The notes beneath the pieces were generated by a model. It was given only the letters and a program-made list of their open reading frames with translations. It was not told where the DNA came from and did no database searches. 64,000 nucleotides of DNA from Serilophus lunatus (lineage: Eukaryota > Chordata > Aves > Passeriformes > Eurylaimidae), in assembly GCA_013399895.1 (NCBI GenBank), contig VXBA01003716.1, forward strand, positions 1,335,754 to 1,399,753, read 5' to 3'. Both the position numbers and the translations under genes were made by a program. This document shows positions 63,283-64,000 of the stretch, piece after piece (the stretch's first letter is position 1; each line of letters begins with the position of its first letter).

Positions 63283-63691
63283 GGCAAGGGGAGTGCTCCT
63301 CGCAGGCAGATGTCCGCTTTGCATCAAAGCCCCCTCTGCCTTTTCTGCTAAAAACACACGCGTGCATTTCCCTTCCACTCCCGTCCTGTAATGGTGTGCG
63401 GCCCGACGGAGCCCGAAGGGAAACGCCGGGATGGGGCATTTCCTCGCTGATGATCTGAGGAAAACTCTCGGCGGGTCCGTAACCCCCGGGAGGGCTCAGG
63501 GGGTGACGAAGGACGGCGCCAGTGCCACCTGTCCCCGCCGACAGCCCCTGGCAGGGCCGGGGGGGTTATTTACCCTTTGGAAGAAACCGTGTATGGGGTG
63601 GGTGGTTATTTTTCACAAGGCCGGCCGGAGCCTGCATCAGCCCTGGGCACCGGCGGGCTGGGCAGCCCGGAGCGCCCCCAGAACAGGAGGA

Positions 63692-63886
63692 ATGTCCCCA
63701 CGGAAGGGCCGCTTAGACATCGGAACGGGCTGCCCGGGGCGGCGGTGGAGTCACCGTCCCCGGAGGGGTTTAAAGGAAGACTGGACGTGGCACTTTGGTG
63801 TCTGGTTGACATGGTGGGTGTTCGGTCGTGGGGCTGCACTCGATAATCTCAGAGGTCTCTTCCCACCCTAAACGATTCTGTGACCC
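63692..63886 (+). mobile_element. CR1 LINE 3' end, GC-rich copy
   Basis: GGAACGGGCTGCCCGGGGC, GTGGAGTCACCGTCCC, GATAATCTCAGAGGTCTCTT and CCACCCTAAACGATTCTGTG are the conserved 3' blocks of CR1, with the terminal ATTCTGTG. The frame reads GLPGAAVESPSPEGFKGRLD, the CR1 ORF2 C-terminus. Confidence 0.92.
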
Positions 63887-64000
63887 CGTGGTACCGCACA
63901 CCCGCCCGCTCCCCAGCCCCGCTTCTCCCCGGCCGGGCGCTGCCATGTCTGTGGCGCAGCACGGCCCGGGACCGCCGGCAGGAGCGCCCCGCCCGCCCGC

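Larger units (their letters stand above)
63160..64000. promoter_or_regulatory. CpG-rich island at the right edge, possibly upstream of EP300
   Basis: GC and CpG density rise sharply from about 63.2 kb to the end. Synteny places EP300 next on the + strand, so this may be part of its promoter island. No EP300 coding sequence is visible, and the ATG at 63945 does not start a protein I recognise. Confidence 0.5.

Noticed and set aside
63945..64000. ATG with open frame to the window end as a possible EP300 first exon
   Set aside because: The reading (MSVAQHGPGPPAG) does not resemble the EP300 N-terminus, and the GC-rich context makes chance frames common.

Overview
The window looks like nuclear DNA of a bird. 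Coding sequence is sparse, introns follow the GT-AG rule, and the recognisable repeats are almost all CR1 LINE pieces of different ages plus very old MIR-like and hAT-MITE-like relics. There is no prokaryotic gene organisation, no CRISPR array, no phage or plasmid module, and I see no tRNA or rRNA gene. Two protein-coding genes can be supported, both on the + strand and in the order known from vertebrates: the 3' end of XPNPEP3 (four exons, about 33-3472) and a complete RBX1 (five exons, 24074-35393). In the conserved vertebrate order EP300 follows RBX1, and the GC-rich right edge could be its promoter region, but no EP300 coding sequence is present here.

Layout: 1-3.5 kb, last four coding exons of XPNPEP3, holding all five metal ligands of this M24 aminopeptidase. 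3.5-5.8 kb, probable XPNPEP3 3' UTR with a 133-bp (TTCTC)n tract. 5.8-19.5 kb, intergenic DNA with an imperfect inverted-repeat element, a G16 run and an A/C-only tract. 19.6-21.6 kb, a collinear, strongly diverged duplicate of the XPNPEP3 3' region, including a decayed copy of its last exon. 21.6-23.7 kb, intergenic. 23.7-24.6 kb, CpG-island promoter and first exon of RBX1, with a 226-bp N gap just inside intron 1. 24-35.6 kb, RBX1. 35.6-63 kb, a long stretch without any supportable gene, carrying CR1 and MIR-like relics, microsatellites and scattered GC-rich or AT-rich patches that might be regulatory. 63.1-64 kb, CpG-rich DNA with a CR1 3' end.

XPNPEP3 encodes a mitochondrial/cytosolic Xaa-Pro aminopeptidase and RBX1 the RING subunit of cullin-RING ubiquitin ligases. 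They are neighbours by conserved synteny, with no known joint pathway. I find no evidence of a new biological system. The most notable unexpected signal is the old partial tandem duplication of XPNPEP3, whose best-preserved piece is a CTCF-like site rather than the exon.
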